Source: Methanohalophilus profundi (lineage in GTDB: Archaea; Halobacteriota; Methanosarcinia; Methanosarcinales; Methanosarcinaceae). From it: a stretch of DNA of 64,000 bases. The stretch's first letter is position 1. Each line of letters starts with the position of its first letter. Position numbers and translations under genes: made by a program. This document shows, piece by piece, positions 16,955 to 27,951 of the stretch. The stretch is taken from positions 693,518-757,517 of the forward strand of contig NZ_QBKB01000002.1 of NCBI RefSeq assembly GCF_004137855.1. Direction: 5' to 3'. Under the pieces are notes generated by a model. It was not told where the DNA came from. It was given only the letters and a program-made list of their open reading frames with translations, and searched no databases.

Positions 16955-17749
16955 TCACCAGGCGTGATAGTAACCACCTTTAGAGAAAACCTGTACCTGT
17001 ATTCCAAATATATCAGACAGGTTTTCTGCAGTTAATATTTCATCCGTTGGCCCGTCCCTGTATACCCTTCCCTCGCTGAGCAGGACCACTCTGTCAATTT
17101 CAGGGATCAGGTCTTCGAGATTATGTGTCACAAGAATTATGTTTTTGCCTTTTGAAGCAATAGTGCGCATGGACTGCCTGAAAATATGCCGTGCCCTGAG
17201 ATCCAAGCTGTTTGTAGGTTCATCCAGTATCAGTACATCCGGGTCATGCACAAGTGCCCTGGCAACCAGTAGTCTGCGGGCCTGTCCTGTTGACATTTCG
17301 TTTATGGGACGTGAGGCAAGATGTTCAATACCAAGAAAGCCGAGCACCTCATGGGCCCGCCTTTTCATATCCCCTGTAATAGTATGATTGCGATACAGGC
17401 CTATGCTGCTAAAAAAACCAGATACTACCACCTCGATTCCCGGAATATTACGCATGTATTCGTCCTGCAGATCACCGCTGATTATACCCATTTTGTTGCG
17501 CAACCCGAAAATATCCCAGCGCTCCTTTCCGAATAAGCGGACAATCGTCTTTTCAGAATGAAGAGGACGTAAATCTCCAGTAACCGTTTTGATAAAAGAA
17601 GATTTGCCCGCTCCATTAGGACCGATAATTGCAACATTTTCTCCATTTTTAATATAAAGAGAGAAATTGTCCAGTAATATGTTACCCTTTTTGCAAACTG
17701 TGACATTTTCCATTTCAATTATCATAGGTTTCGCATTTTTCTTTTTCAT
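16955..17749 (-). CDS. ABC transporter ATP-binding protein
   Basis: 264 residues with Walker A GPNGAGKSS, a signature loop MSTGQARRLL (STGQ in place of LSGGQ), Walker B VLILDEPT and the switch His in LVTHNLED. No permease or binding protein gene is adjacent, so the partner is elsewhere or this is one of the stand-alone ATPases (for example YlmA/ModF-like). The start may be ATG 17749 or the in-frame ATG 17725 (MIIEMENVTV). The HTH gene lies upstream on the same strand, 66 bases away. Confidence 0.85.
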   Translation of the reverse strand: MKKKNAKPMIIEMENVTVCKKGNILLDNFSLYIKNGENVAIIGPNGAGKSSFIKTVTGDLRPLHSEKTIVRLFGKERWDIFGLRNKMGIISGDLQDEYMRNIPGIEVVVSGFFSSIGLYRNHTITGDMKRRAHEVLGFLGIEHLASRPINEMSTGQARRLLVARALVHDPDVLILDEPTNSLDLRARHIFRQSMRTIASKGKNIILVTHNLEDLIPEIDRVVLLSEGRVYRDGPTDEILTAENLSDIFGIQVQVFSKGGYYHAW

Positions 17750-17815
17750 TTATTACACGACAGTATGGAAATTGAAGACATTAATTTATAAAATGAATAT
17801 TAAAAAACGTATTTT

Positions 17816-18222
17816 TCAACGATTACTGATACCTTTTTGCCTGTCAATCTCTGAAGCTATGGCTTCCAGCTCATCAAACATGCGCTCGGAGTCTTTGCGC
17901 ATTTCATGTACTGCTGCCTTCAGGCTTCCCCCCCTTAGATAAAGCAGGCGTTTTTCACGGTAAACAAGTCCTGCCTTTACCAAATTTCTTACATGGTGAT
18001 TAACACGGGAGAGATTTATGCCAAGAGCTTCAGCTATCATTCCGATGAAACACGTTCATTCTCGGCAATGTTATCAAGCAAAGTCATTACGATCTGGTTT
18101 GCCGTGTTTTCTATATCCCTTCCCGAAGACAGACCAAAACTATTACATAACCAATTCAAATCTTTATCAGGATCTTTCTCCCTGGGTTTTTCCAGATTTA
18201 CCAAAACAATCTGCCGGCTCAT
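17816..18222 (-). CDS. ArsR-like winged-helix regulator divergent from groES (frameshifted)
   Basis: Two abutting frames look like one 135-residue protein. The first (18222 to 18037, MSRQIVLVNLEK to ENERVSSE) ends at an ATGA junction; the second (from 18040, MIAEALGINLSRVNHHVRNL) holds the winged helix and a C-terminal dimerisation helix. One A in the run before ATG would fuse them as SSEMIAEALG. Alternatively the ATGA overlap allows coupled translation of two pieces, but splitting a winged helix is implausible. The gene faces groES; archaeal heat-shock repressors such as Phr are also winged-helix proteins, so control of groESL is a reasonable guess only. Confidence 0.65.
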
Positions 18223-18242
18223 AAGAGATGATTAACAAAATA

Positions 18243-18328
18243 ATAGTATATAAAAATAACTGTTTTATGTAGACATGATATCTACAAAACACGTATGAAC
18301 TGCATAAAAAACAAAAAGTTTAAATAAT
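18243..18328. promoter_or_regulatory. Divergent promoter region of HTH gene and groES with inverted repeat
   Basis: A minus-strand TATA box lies at about 18246-18257 for the HTH gene. The plus-strand box GTTTAAATAAT at 18318-18328 is preceded by an A-rich BRE-like tract and predicts groES transcription start near 18349. Between them is the inverted repeat GTAGA-N7-TCTAC (18269-18285), a possible operator. Confidence 0.5.
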
Positions 18329-18389
18329 AGACTTCCCATTAAGATTCCATACTGACCGAGTCGATCTGAAAAGGTCAGGAGGACAAAGC

Positions 18390-18665
18390 ATGAACATAAA
18401 ACCAGTTGGAGAAAGAGTTCTTATCAAACCCATTAAGGAAGAGGAGGTCACTTCCGGAGGAATATACATCCCGGAAAGTGCCCAGAAAGAGAAAAAGGAA
18501 GGAAATATTGTAGCCGTAGGCACATATGAAGACGGTAAAGAATTACCGGTCAAAAAAGGCGACCATATCATCTATGGTGGATTCCAGAGTGATGAAATGG
18601 AAATGGACGGAGAGAAATACCTATTCATAGATTTCAAGGACGTACTTGCAATTGTTGAGGAATAA
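18390..18665 (+). CDS. groES: Co-chaperonin GroES
   Basis: 91 residues, full length. It starts with NIKPVGERVLIKP, has the mobile loop EEVTSGGIYIPESAQ and ends DFKDVLAIVEE. It forms the heptameric lid of the bacterial-type (group I) chaperonin. A strong GGAGG at 18378-18382 precedes the ATG. groL follows 17 bases later, so they form one operon. Group I chaperonins are rare in archaea but known in Methanosarcina species, where they came from bacteria and coexist with the thermosome. Confidence 0.97.
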   Translation: MNIKPVGERVLIKPIKEEEVTSGGIYIPESAQKEKKEGNIVAVGTYEDGKELPVKKGDHIIYGGFQSDEMEMDGEKYLFIDFKDVLAIVEE

Positions 18666-18682
18666 ATTATCGGAGGATGTAA

Positions 18683-20292
<1,610 letters not shown>

Positions 20293-20314
20293 TGGCACCG
20301 GACAAGCCCTGCTA

Positions 20315-20344
20315 TCTTGCAGGGCTTTTTTTTTGAGGCATTAC
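20315..20344 (+). terminator. Intrinsic terminator after groL
   Basis: AGCCCTGC (20315-20322) pairs perfectly with GCAGGGCT (20329-20336) around a 6-base loop, followed by nine T (20336-20344). This is a bacterial-style hairpin plus T tract. Confidence 0.75.
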
Positions 20345-20426
20345 ACTTCGGGGGGAGAATGTCTTCAGAAAAGCACTCCAAAAGTATAAAGCCCTGAAAT
20401 ATTGAATTGAATAATGGAGGATCAGT

Positions 20427-23036
20427 ATGGACCTGAATAATTTCACACAGAAAGCCCAGGAGGCAATACAAAATTCCCGAACCATTGCTGCAAGATATTA
20501 TCATCAGCAGATTGATTCGGAGCATCTATTCCTTTCTCTTCTGGAACAAAGGGAAGGACTTGTGCCTTCTTTGCTCGACAAGATGAACATTTCCAGTGCA
20601 ATGGTAAAAGAACAACTCGAAAAACACATGTCAGGGCTTGGGCAGGTATCAGGTCCGGGAAGCGAGAATGTTTACTTCACCCAGAAAGCCATCCGGGTAC
20701 TGGATAATGCTGCATCCCTTGCGAGTAAGATGAATGATGAATATACCAGTGTAGAGCATATACTGGTAGCCCTGGCCCGGGAAAGGGGCAGCTACAGTAA
20801 GGAACTGCTCGAGGAATTCGGGGCAGATGAAGAGCGTCTGAACCAGGCGATCAAGGAAATCAGGGGGAATCGCAGAGTGACATCAGAAAACCCGGAGGAT
20901 ACATATGAACCTCTGGAAAAATACGGCATAGATTTTACAGAACTTGCCAACCAGGGAAAACTTGACCCGGTAATCGGCAGGGATCATGAGATCAGGCATA
21001 CGATAGAAATACTGTCCCGCCGCAGGAAGAATAACCCGGTACTTATCGGAGAGGCAGGTGTGGGTAAGACTGCCATTGTAGAAGGACTGGCACAGCGTAT
21101 TGCAAAAAAGGATGTCCCCGATGCAATGAAGAACAAACGTATTGTGGCTCTGGATATGGGATCCCTTGTAGCAGGAGCCAAATTCCGGGGAGAATTTGAG
21201 GAAAGGCTCAAGGCAGTCCTGAAGGAAGTGGCCGAATCCGAAGGCCAGATTATACTGTTCATCGATGAATTGCATACCATTGTAGGAGCAGGAGCCACTG
21301 AAGGTGCAATGGATGCAGGCAACCTGCTCAAACCTATGCTGGCCAGGGGAGAACTGCACTGTATAGGTGCAACTACCCTTGATGAATACCGGAAATACAT
21401 CGAGAAGGATGCAGCCCTGGAGCGCAGGTTCATGCCAGTGATGGTGAATGCACCGGATGTGGAAAACACAATCTCTATCCTGAGAGGGCTGAAAGAGAAA
21501 TATGAAGTCCATCACGGAGTACGGCTCAAGGACAGTGCCCTGGTTGCAGCCGCCGTGTTGAGTGACCGGTATATCTCGGACAGGTTCCTGCCTGACAAAG
21601 CCATAGACCTGCTGGATGAGGCAGCATCGAAGGTCAAGACTGCCATCGACAGCAAACCGGCCAGCCTGGATGAAGCAGACAGGAAACTGATGCAACTTGA
21701 GATCGAGAAGGAAGCCCTGAAAAAAGAAAAGGATGCTGCTTCAAAGGAAAGGATGCAGAACCTGGAGAAAGAGATCTCAGAAATCCGGGCCGAATCCGAC
21801 GCAATGCGCACTCGCTGGGAAAACGAGAAGGCTACCATTGCAAAACTGAACAGCATCAAAGAGCAGATAGATGATACCAAGACCCAGCTGGAACTGGCAG
21901 AGACAGAAGGCGATTTTGAAAAGGCATCCCGCCTGAAATACGGCACTCTTGTCCCCCTCCAGCATGAATACGAGGAAGAGGAAAATCGTCTGAAGGAAAA
22001 GCAAACCAATATGCTTCTCAAGGAAGAGGTGGACGAGGAAGATATTGCACATGTAGTAAGCGAGTGGACCAGAATCCCGGTAACCAAGCTCATGGAGGGA
22101 GAGAGGGAAAAACTGGTGCATCTGGAGGATCGCCTGCATGAAAGAGTGATCGGCCAGAACGAGGCAGTAAAAGCCGTTTCAGATGCTGTGATCCGTGCCC
22201 AGGCGGGAATAAAGGATCCCCGCCGGCCAATCGGCAGTTTCATCTTCCTGGGACCTACCGGTGTGGGTAAGACCGAACTCGCCAAAGCCCTTGCAACTGA
22301 GCTTTTCGATAGCGAAGATCATATGATCCGCATTGATATGTCCGAGTACATGGAAAAACACACAGTTGCAAGGCTTATCGGTGCTCCGCCGGGCTACATC
22401 GGTCATGATGAAGGGGGCCAGCTTACCGAAGCCGTACGCAGGAATCCCTATTCGGTCGTCCTGTTTGATGAGATCGAAAAAGCCCATCACGATGTATTCA
22501 ATATCATGCTCCAGTTGCTCGATGACGGTAGATTGACCGATTCAAAGGGCAGGACTGTGGATTTCAAAAATACGATCGTGATCATGACCTCCAATATCTG
22601 TGTGGATTACGCCATCTCCAAACTGGAAGAAGGAGTTGCCTACAGCAAGATGCAGGAGACGGCCATGAACGAACTCACCAAACACTTCAGGCCGGAATTC
22701 CTCAACCGTATCGACGAGATTGCAATATTCCGCGCCCTTACCAAGGACCAGCTGACATACATCGTGGATATCAAGATAGAGGACCTTGTGCAGAGGCTCA
22801 AAGAGCGCAGGATCGATCTTGAAATCACTGACCGGGCGAAGAAATACCTGGGGGATGCTGGCTACAGTGAGACATACGGTGCAAGACCTTTGAAAAGGGT
22901 CATCCAGAACGAACTTGAAACCGAGATAGGCAAACGTATTGTCAGTGGAGAGGTAATGGAATCCGATACTGTTGTTGTCGATGCCGATGAGCGTGGTCTT
23001 AACTTTGAGGTCAGAAAGGGAGAAGAACATACATGA
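20427..23036 (+). CDS. clpB: ATP-dependent disaggregase ClpB
   Basis: 869 residues, full length. Order: N-domain (about 1-145, two Clp-N repeats), first AAA module with [15 protein letters not shown], middle coiled-coil domain (about 410-525, rich in Glu and Lys), second AAA module with [15 protein letters not shown] and the pore loop [13 protein letters not shown], then the small C-terminal domain. It dissolves protein aggregates, normally with DnaK; no dnaK is in the window. A TATA-like AAGTATAAAG (about 20383-20392) and GGAGG before the ATG suggest its own promoter after the groL terminator. ClpB is bacterial in origin in methanogens. Confidence 0.97.
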   Translation: MDLNNFTQKAQEAIQNSRTIAARYYHQQIDSEHLFLSLLEQREGLVPSLLDKMNISSAMVKEQLEKHMSGLGQVSGPGSENVYFTQKAIRVLDNAASLASKMNDEYTSVEHILVALARERGSYSKELLEEFGADEERLNQAIKEIRGNRRVTSENPEDTYEPLEKYGIDFTELANQGKLDPVIGRDHEIRHTIEILSRRRKNNPVLIGEAGVGKTAIVEGLAQRIAKKDVPDAMKNKRIVALDMGSLVAGAKFRGEFEERLKAVLKEVAESEGQIILFIDELHTIVGAGATEGAMDAGNLLKPMLARGELHCIGATTLDEYRKYIEKDAALERRFMPVMVNAPDVENTISILRGLKEKYEVHHGVRLKDSALVAAAVLSDRYISDRFLPDKAIDLLDEAASKVKTAIDSKPASLDEADRKLMQLEIEKEALKKEKDAASKERMQNLEKEISEIRAESDAMRTRWENEKATIAKLNSIKEQIDDTKTQLELAETEGDFEKASRLKYGTLVPLQHEYEEEENRLKEKQTNMLLKEEVDEEDIAHVVSEWTRIPVTKLMEGEREKLVHLEDRLHERVIGQNEAVKAVSDAVIRAQAGIKDPRRPIGSFIFLGPTGVGKTELAKALATELFDSEDHMIRIDMSEYMEKHTVARLIGAPPGYIGHDEGGQLTEAVRRNPYSVVLFDEIEKAHHDVFNIMLQLLDDGRLTDSKGRTVDFKNTIVIMTSNICVDYAISKLEEGVAYSKMQETAMNELTKHFRPEFLNRIDEIAIFRALTKDQLTYIVDIKIEDLVQRLKERRIDLEITDRAKKYLGDAGYSETYGARPLKRVIQNELETEIGKRIVSGEVMESDTVVVDADERGLNFEVRKGEEHT

Positions 23037-23047
23037 TCTCCCTTTTT
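23015..23047 (+). terminator. Hairpin terminator over the clpB stop codon
   Basis: AAAGGGAGA (23015-23023) pairs with TCTCCCTTT (23037-23045) around a 13-base loop that contains the clpB stop codon; T-rich sequence follows. It is the second bacterial-style terminator in the chaperone block. Confidence 0.6.
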
Positions 23048-23061
23048 CTTTTTGAATTAAC

Positions 23062-23745
23062 TTATTTTTCATAATACTGTCTGGGAATTCTCATTATAGG
23101 AGATTCCAGATATAGCATCAGGGACAGAAACAGGATAGTGGAGAATATCCACATATAGGAATTGAGCAGGAAATAGGACAGTATTGTTGAGAAAAATAGC
23201 ATTGATACAGCACCCATGACCTTGGGACCGCGGAGTTTGGGATAAGGATGATCACTGATCATTAGATAGCACAACAGCACGACCAGGCCGAAGATTACCC
23301 AGCTATAGATATACTGGGGGGCAAGCAGGGCATAGGATGATAAAACCACAGCAGAAGCCGTGATTGGCAAACCTTCAAAATCCGGGATCGTTTTTTTCTT
23401 AGTGTTGAAACGGGCAAGCCGCAATATTCCACAAACCAGATACATGCAGGCAAAAACACCCGCTGCATATCGCAGAGGACCTGATATACCTAAAAAGATC
23501 AGGCATGCAGGAGCCACTCCGAAAGAAACAGCATCTGCAAGGGAATCAAGATATTCCCCCATTGGACCCTGACTGATGGTACGTGCCAGATAACCATCCA
23601 TCCCATCGGCTACCGCTGCAACCAGCACAAAAACAAAACCCAGCTCAATCTGTCCACTAAAGGCTGCGAAGATAGCTAAAAGTCCGAAAACAGCGTTTGT
23701 TAATGTCATTATGTCCGGCAGGACCAGGTCCTTGAAGATATCCAT
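23062..23745 (-). CDS. pssA: CDP-archaeol serine transferase (archaetidylserine synthase)
   Basis: 227 residues with about seven membrane segments and the complete CDP-alcohol phosphotransferase motif D-x2-D-G-x2-A-R-x7-G-x3-D-x3-D (Asp47, Asp50, Gly51, Ala54, Arg55, Gly63, Asp67, Asp71). It transfers serine onto CDP-activated lipid to form archaetidylserine. The next gene upstream encodes the matching decarboxylase and the one before that archaeosortase A, all on one strand with gaps of 0-3 bases, so the three are surely co-transcribed. Confidence 0.9.
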   Translation of the reverse strand: MDIFKDLVLPDIMTLTNAVFGLLAIFAAFSGQIELGFVFVLVAAVADGMDGYLARTISQGPMGEYLDSLADAVSFGVAPACLIFLGISGPLRYAAGVFACMYLVCGILRLARFNTKKKTIPDFEGLPITASAVVLSSYALLAPQYIYSWVIFGLVVLLCYLMISDHPYPKLRGPKVMGAVSMLFFSTILSYFLLNSYMWIFSTILFLSLMLYLESPIMRIPRQYYEK

Positions 23746-23748
23746 CCA

Positions 23749-24450
23749 TTACCTCTCATGATGTGGGGTTTTTGCAATTTTGGTATCGCCCGCATACACC
23801 TTATCCCCTTTACTGACACAAATATCAAATCCTTCAGGGATAGTAACATCCACCCGGGACCCCAGCCGTATCATTCCAATCTTTTCTCCCTGCAGGATTT
23901 CATCCCCTTCCTCCACATAGGTAACTATCCGGCGCACCAGGAAACCAGCTATCTGGGTTACTTCAATTTTTCCAACGGATGTCTGCAGCAGGATATTTGT
24001 TCTCTCATTGCGTGAGGAATCCTTGGTAAATGCCGGCAGATAGCTTCCTTTAAAGTGTTTTACAGATAAAACTTTACCGCAAAAAGGAGCGCGATTTACA
24101 TGAACATTATTAATGTTCATGAAAATGCAAACCTTACGGCCCCTGATATCCGAAATTTTACCATCGGCCGGGGCAAGGATACAGCTTTTACAGAGAGGGG
24201 AATCCCGCTTAGGATCACGGAAAAAGAAAACAAAAAATACTGTCAGCAAGCCAAACCCAAAAGTAGAGTAGAGGAATATTTCCCAGCCGGAAAACAGGCT
24301 CAAAAAGAAAGTATTTCCGCCCAGCAGAGGCACATCCTGCATTGATTGAACGTCAAATATCTGCAATCGCGAAGTTACATACATAAATCCCATTGCAATT
24401 GTGAGCAATGAGGCCGTAAAGACCCAGCTATGAGAACCTTTTGCAAGCAT
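23749..24450 (-). CDS. psd: Archaetidylserine decarboxylase proenzyme
   Basis: 233 residues. Two N-terminal membrane helices (about 9-28 and 57-77) are followed by the decarboxylase domain (PADGKISDIRGRKVCIFMN). The self-cleavage site is LGSR near the C-terminus: cleavage before Ser198 would create the pyruvoyl cofactor. It converts archaetidylserine to archaetidylethanolamine. Its ATG directly follows the artA stop codon (TAAATG) and pssA follows three bases after its own end. Confidence 0.9.
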   Translation of the reverse strand: MLAKGSHSWVFTASLLTIAMGFMYVTSRLQIFDVQSMQDVPLLGGNTFFLSLFSGWEIFLYSTFGFGLLTVFFVFFFRDPKRDSPLCKSCILAPADGKISDIRGRKVCIFMNINNVHVNRAPFCGKVLSVKHFKGSYLPAFTKDSSRNERTNILLQTSVGKIEVTQIAGFLVRRIVTYVEEGDEILQGEKIGMIRLGSRVDVTIPEGFDICVSKGDKVYAGDTKIAKTPHHER

Positions 24451-25272
24451 TTACCTGTTTCCTGCAATTTTTTCAATAATGTCCTTTAACCTGAACCTTG
24501 AAAGGGACACAAGTCCATCAATCAGATCGAAGAGTTGGGGAAGAATCTTCAAAACAGCATAACCAATTACAAAGAGGGCTACCGCTGAACCCATCTTGGC
24601 AATCATATGGTGGGCAATCTCAAAACTTTCTGCTCCAAACCATTGATCCCCATAAGCTATAATTACAAAAACATCACGAAAAATATTCAGTATATAAATA
24701 ACCGGTACTGAAACCATAAATGCCTGGAACAATTTAGAAGCGGGCGCCCTGACAGAAACGATAAGGCCGCTAAAAAGGGCAATACTTTCAATAGCAGTGC
24801 AGGCAAGGATAATCTCCACTGTATATCCGTTGTAGGAGAGCAGGTTCCAGGAATCCTGAGTAACTTGATAGCCCAGAAGACCAAGAACCCAGGTGATGTT
24901 ATCCGTAACAGTAGCAATAATCCAGTAATTAAGTGAAGGCAGCTGGGCAAAAGGAAAATAGAAAAGCGAACCTATTGCAGTAGCGCTGGTCACCATTGAA
25001 GTAATATCCAGATTCATAACCGGCAGGGTCTTTGATCTGTACTCATCTACCATCGAGTAAGCCATCATAAGACAGAAGCAGGCAATCATTATTGTAAGGA
25101 ATACATTGAAATAATCATTGATTTCCATGTAATGGATTGGCTGGTAAGCCCAGTGCGCACCAAAAGTAATCCATCCAAAAGCACCTATCAGTTTACGATA
25201 GGATAATTTACCGGGAAGAATAACTGAAAGAATCATTAATCCTATTGCTATCAATAAAATGTAGTCTGTCAT
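24451..25272 (-). CDS. artA: Archaeosortase A
   Basis: 273 residues with eight or so membrane segments. The exosortase/archaeosortase catalytic residues are visible: Cys158 in LACTAIESIALFSG, Arg199 in NIFRDVFV and His221/His222 in EIAHHMIAKMGS. ArtA cleaves a C-terminal PGF-CTERM sorting signal and enables attachment of the protein to a membrane lipid. In Haloferax volcanii the lipid genes pssA and pssD are needed for this processing; here the same three genes form one operon. No substrate with a sorting tail is in the window. Confidence 0.9.
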   Translation of the reverse strand: MTDYILLIAIGLMILSVILPGKLSYRKLIGAFGWITFGAHWAYQPIHYMEINDYFNVFLTIMIACFCLMMAYSMVDEYRSKTLPVMNLDITSMVTSATAIGSLFYFPFAQLPSLNYWIIATVTDNITWVLGLLGYQVTQDSWNLLSYNGYTVEIILACTAIESIALFSGLIVSVRAPASKLFQAFMVSVPVIYILNIFRDVFVIIAYGDQWFGAESFEIAHHMIAKMGSAVALFVIGYAVLKILPQLFDLIDGLVSLSRFRLKDIIEKIAGNR

Positions 25273-25337
25273 TTTGGAAGCACCTTAATAAGTATCCAAT
25301 CTTAATATAGTATCTATCCTATTAAGGTTTTGTCAGA

Positions 25338-25754
25338 ATGAGACCGAAAACACCCCTGCTAACAGTTGATGGCGTAATCATATTAAACGGGAAGATAGTA
25401 CTTATTAAAAGGAAAAATGAACCTTACAGGGGGTCGTTTGCCCTGCCGGGTGGTTTTGTAGAGATTGGTGAAACCACAGAAGAAGCGGTAAAGAGAGAAG
25501 TAATGGAGGAAACGGGTCTTCTAATCGAAATACTCAAATTGGTTGGTGTATATTCAGACCCTTCCCGTGATCCCAGGGGCCACACAGTATCCGTGGCCTA
25601 CCTTGCAGTAGGCAAAGGCGAACCAAAGGCAGATACAGATGCTGCAGACGTTGGATGTTTTGATCCCAACAACCTGCCAGAGCTCGCTTTTGACCACCAG
25701 CGGATCCTAAATGATGCAGGAGATGATATTGATGGAATTTTGTCCGAAATGTAA
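25338..25754 (+). CDS. Nudix hydrolase
   Basis: 138 residues with a perfect Nudix box, [17 protein letters not shown] then VMEETGL (about residues 38-61: G-x5-E-x7-R-E-x-x-E-E-x-G). Related archaeal proteins hydrolyse ADP-ribose or other nucleoside diphosphates; the substrate cannot be told. The start at 25338 has only a weak upstream site (TTTTGTCAGA). Its last 23 bases overlap the TFS gene, which suggests coupled translation. Confidence 0.85.
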   Translation: MRPKTPLLTVDGVIILNGKIVLIKRKNEPYRGSFALPGGFVEIGETTEEAVKREVMEETGLLIEILKLVGVYSDPSRDPRGHTVSVAYLAVGKGEPKADTDAADVGCFDPNNLPELAFDHQRILNDAGDDIDGILSEM

Positions 25755-26046
25755 GAGTATGATGTTTCCCAGTGACGGGGACCTTAAGTGTCGCAAATGT
25801 GGATATGAGAAAAGCAGGGAAGAAGGCGCAGAAACCATTGTTTCGAAAACCAAACGTGATGAACGTGAGGTTACAGTGCTTGAGGAAAATGTCGATGAAG
25901 GGTTACCTACAACCCTTGCCCAGTGTCAGGAATGTGGAAATAACAAAGCATACTGGTGGATGCGACAACTACGTTCAGCAGATGAATCGGAGACCAGGTT
26001 TTTCAAATGTACAAAATGCAGTTACACCTGGAGAGAATATGACTGA
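25732..26046 (+). CDS. tfs: Transcription factor S (TFIIS-like cleavage factor)
   Basis: 104 residues from ATG 25732 ([11 protein letters not shown]), inside the end of the Nudix gene. It has an N-terminal zinc ribbon (CPKC, CRKC) and a C-terminal zinc ribbon (CQEC, CTKC). Between the last two lies [13 protein letters not shown], with the acidic Asp-Glu pair that reaches into the RNA polymerase active site to stimulate transcript cleavage. An in-frame upstream start at 25711 would add seven residues that do not fit the family. Confidence 0.92.
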   Translation: MEFCPKCKSMMFPSDGDLKCRKCGYEKSREEGAETIVSKTKRDEREVTVLEENVDEGLPTTLAQCQECGNNKAYWWMRQLRSADESETRFFKCTKCSYTWREYD

Positions 26047-26067
26047 TATCCTCCGACAAAATAAAAA

Positions 26068-26076
26068 CTTATATAA
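26068..26076 (+). promoter_or_regulatory. TATA box for the PCNA gene
   Basis: CTTATATAA is centred about 26 bases before 26098, giving a leader of about 30 bases with a GGCGGAG ribosome binding site before ATG 26130. Confidence 0.5.
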
Positions 26077-26129
26077 CCTGTCGCGTATAATGATTTTCAG
26101 ATTTTAAAATAATCAGGCGGAGCGACAAA

Positions 26130-26867
26130 ATGTTAGAGGCAACAATTGATGCATCACTTCTGAAAGATTCCATTGAATCATTATCTGTATTGGTTGACGA
26201 AGCCCGAGTACACATCTCACCCGAAGGTATCGGCGTGAAAGCTGTGGACCCGGCCAACGTTGCCATGGTCAGCTTTGAACTTCAGGCTGATGCCTTTGAT
26301 GAATACCAGGCAGAGGAAAGCGAGATTGGCTTAGATCTTACAAGAGTACTGGACATATTGGGTGTCGCAGAAAAAACGGACAAAGTGAAGATGAAACTGG
26401 AAGAGGATTCCAGGAAACTCTCCATAAGCATTGGCGGAATATTATATACACTTACATTGCTTGACCCATCCACTATCCGTGCAGAACCCAGGATCCCACA
26501 GCTTGAACTGCCTGCAGAGATCGTTGTGAACGGTAAAGGATTCAGCAGGACCATAAAAGCAGCCGAGAAAATAAGTGACCATATGTCAATGGGAGTTGAA
26601 GGAGAAACCTTCTTCCTGGAAGCAGAAGGCGACACAGATCGTATGCGTCAGGAAATGCCCCGTGATGAACTGATAAGCATCACTCCGGGACCTGCACGAT
26701 CATTATTTTCCCTGGATTACCTTTCTGACATCGCAAAACCTGCCTCAAAATCCAATGAGGTAACCCTCCAGATAGGTAATGATTTCCCCATCAAAATCAA
26801 TTTTGAAATTGCAGGAGGAAGGGGCAAGGTCGGATATCTGCTGGCCCCCAGAATAGAGTCTGAGTAA
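26130..26867 (+). CDS. pcn: DNA polymerase sliding clamp PCNA
   Basis: 245 residues, the normal archaeal length, with two clamp folds. Recognisable segments are the start MLEATIDASLLKDSIESL, VHISPEGIGVKAVDPANVAMV, LDPSTIRAEPRIPQLELPA and the closing GKVGYLLAPRIES. It forms the trimeric ring that tethers replication proteins; RfcL and DinB in this window end in PCNA-binding boxes. The primase large subunit follows after three bases, so replication genes are transcribed together. Confidence 0.97.
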   Translation: MLEATIDASLLKDSIESLSVLVDEARVHISPEGIGVKAVDPANVAMVSFELQADAFDEYQAEESEIGLDLTRVLDILGVAEKTDKVKMKLEEDSRKLSISIGGILYTLTLLDPSTIRAEPRIPQLELPAEIVVNGKGFSRTIKAAEKISDHMSMGVEGETFFLEAEGDTDRMRQEMPRDELISITPGPARSLFSLDYLSDIAKPASKSNEVTLQIGNDFPIKINFEIAGGRGKVGYLLAPRIESE

Positions 26868-26870
26868 ATT

Positions 26871-27927
26871 ATGGAAAGGGCAGAACTTGCACTGTACCCC
26901 TTTACATCCGCCGCTTCGCAATATGTCGGAGAACTGGATTTTGATCTGGATCGCCTTATAAATTCAAGGGCGTTCCAATCAGCCAGACTCAGGGGCGAGG
27001 AAAGATTAATCCAGTCTCTGACCATGGGCATCAGCAAACCCTCCCTTACAAATACAGATGAGGGACGGGTACTCACAGAACTTCTTTCCTACCCTTATGC
27101 AAGAATACTCGTATCCTGCCTGAACGATTCCTACCTCAACCGTAAATATTCTCATGCTGAAGCCGAAGCTGCACATTCCCTGCTGTTAGAGAGAGAAGAT
27201 TTTTTTCTCAGGGAAATAGGAGAAGAATTCGGAATCCATGCCAAACAGCACGAAAGAGGCTTCCATTTACATTTTGCGGATTTCTTGAAATATTCCACAA
27301 CCCTCAAAGCAATTGAGTGGAAACTGATAAACCAGAGAATGGTACATGGCAACGTTTTTTGTTGAAAGAAAAGATTTTGCCCGATTGCTGCAGGAAGCAA
27401 TTAAAAAAAGTATTCATGACAGCCTGCCTCTCAAAGTTCCCGAAAAGACCTGCACCGATTGTTCAGGTGCACTGTCAAGATTGAAAGAACTACTCCAGCA
27501 AAAGAAAGGCGATATTGAAAGTGGACAGATAGGAGAAGTAGACAGTAAACTGTTCCCCCCATGCATCAATCATGCCATCAATAATGTTCGCACGGGGGTA
27601 AACCTTGCTCATTCAATGCGTTTTGCAATGACTTCCTTTTTGACAGGTATCGGCATGACAGTGGATGATATAATCAACATGTTCAATGTGTCCCCGGATT
27701 TTGATGAAGAAAAAACACGATACCAGATTGAACATATTGCCGGTTCCTCAGGTACAAAATATACTCCTCCTTCATGCAGTACCATGAAGACTTACGGCAA
27801 TTGTCATGGAGCCGATGAACTTTGCAAAAGAATCAATCACCCCCTGAACTATTATCGCAGGAAAATGTGGTATAAAAATAAATTAAAAAAGCCTGCAAAT
27901 ACAAAAGAAAAGAAAGAGACAGAGTAA
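26871..27927 (+). CDS. priL: DNA primase large subunit PriL (frameshifted)
   Basis: About 351 residues after removing one T. The first frame (26871-27365) ends NQRMVHGNVFC; the second resumes FVERKDFARLLQEA. The break is the T6 run at 27355-27360, which would be T5 in a continuous gene (HGNVFVERKD). The four iron-sulfur cysteines are in the second half: FPPC, PPSC, YGNC and DELC, in the Fe-S domain that helps primer initiation together with the catalytic subunit PriS (not in the window). Read literally it would be two separate proteins. Confidence 0.9.
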
Positions 27928-27951
27928 CTGGCATAAATCACAGCACTCGTC

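Noticed and set aside
20883-22285. Long minus-strand frames of 257-270 residues
   Set aside because: They are antisense shadows of the intact clpB gene.
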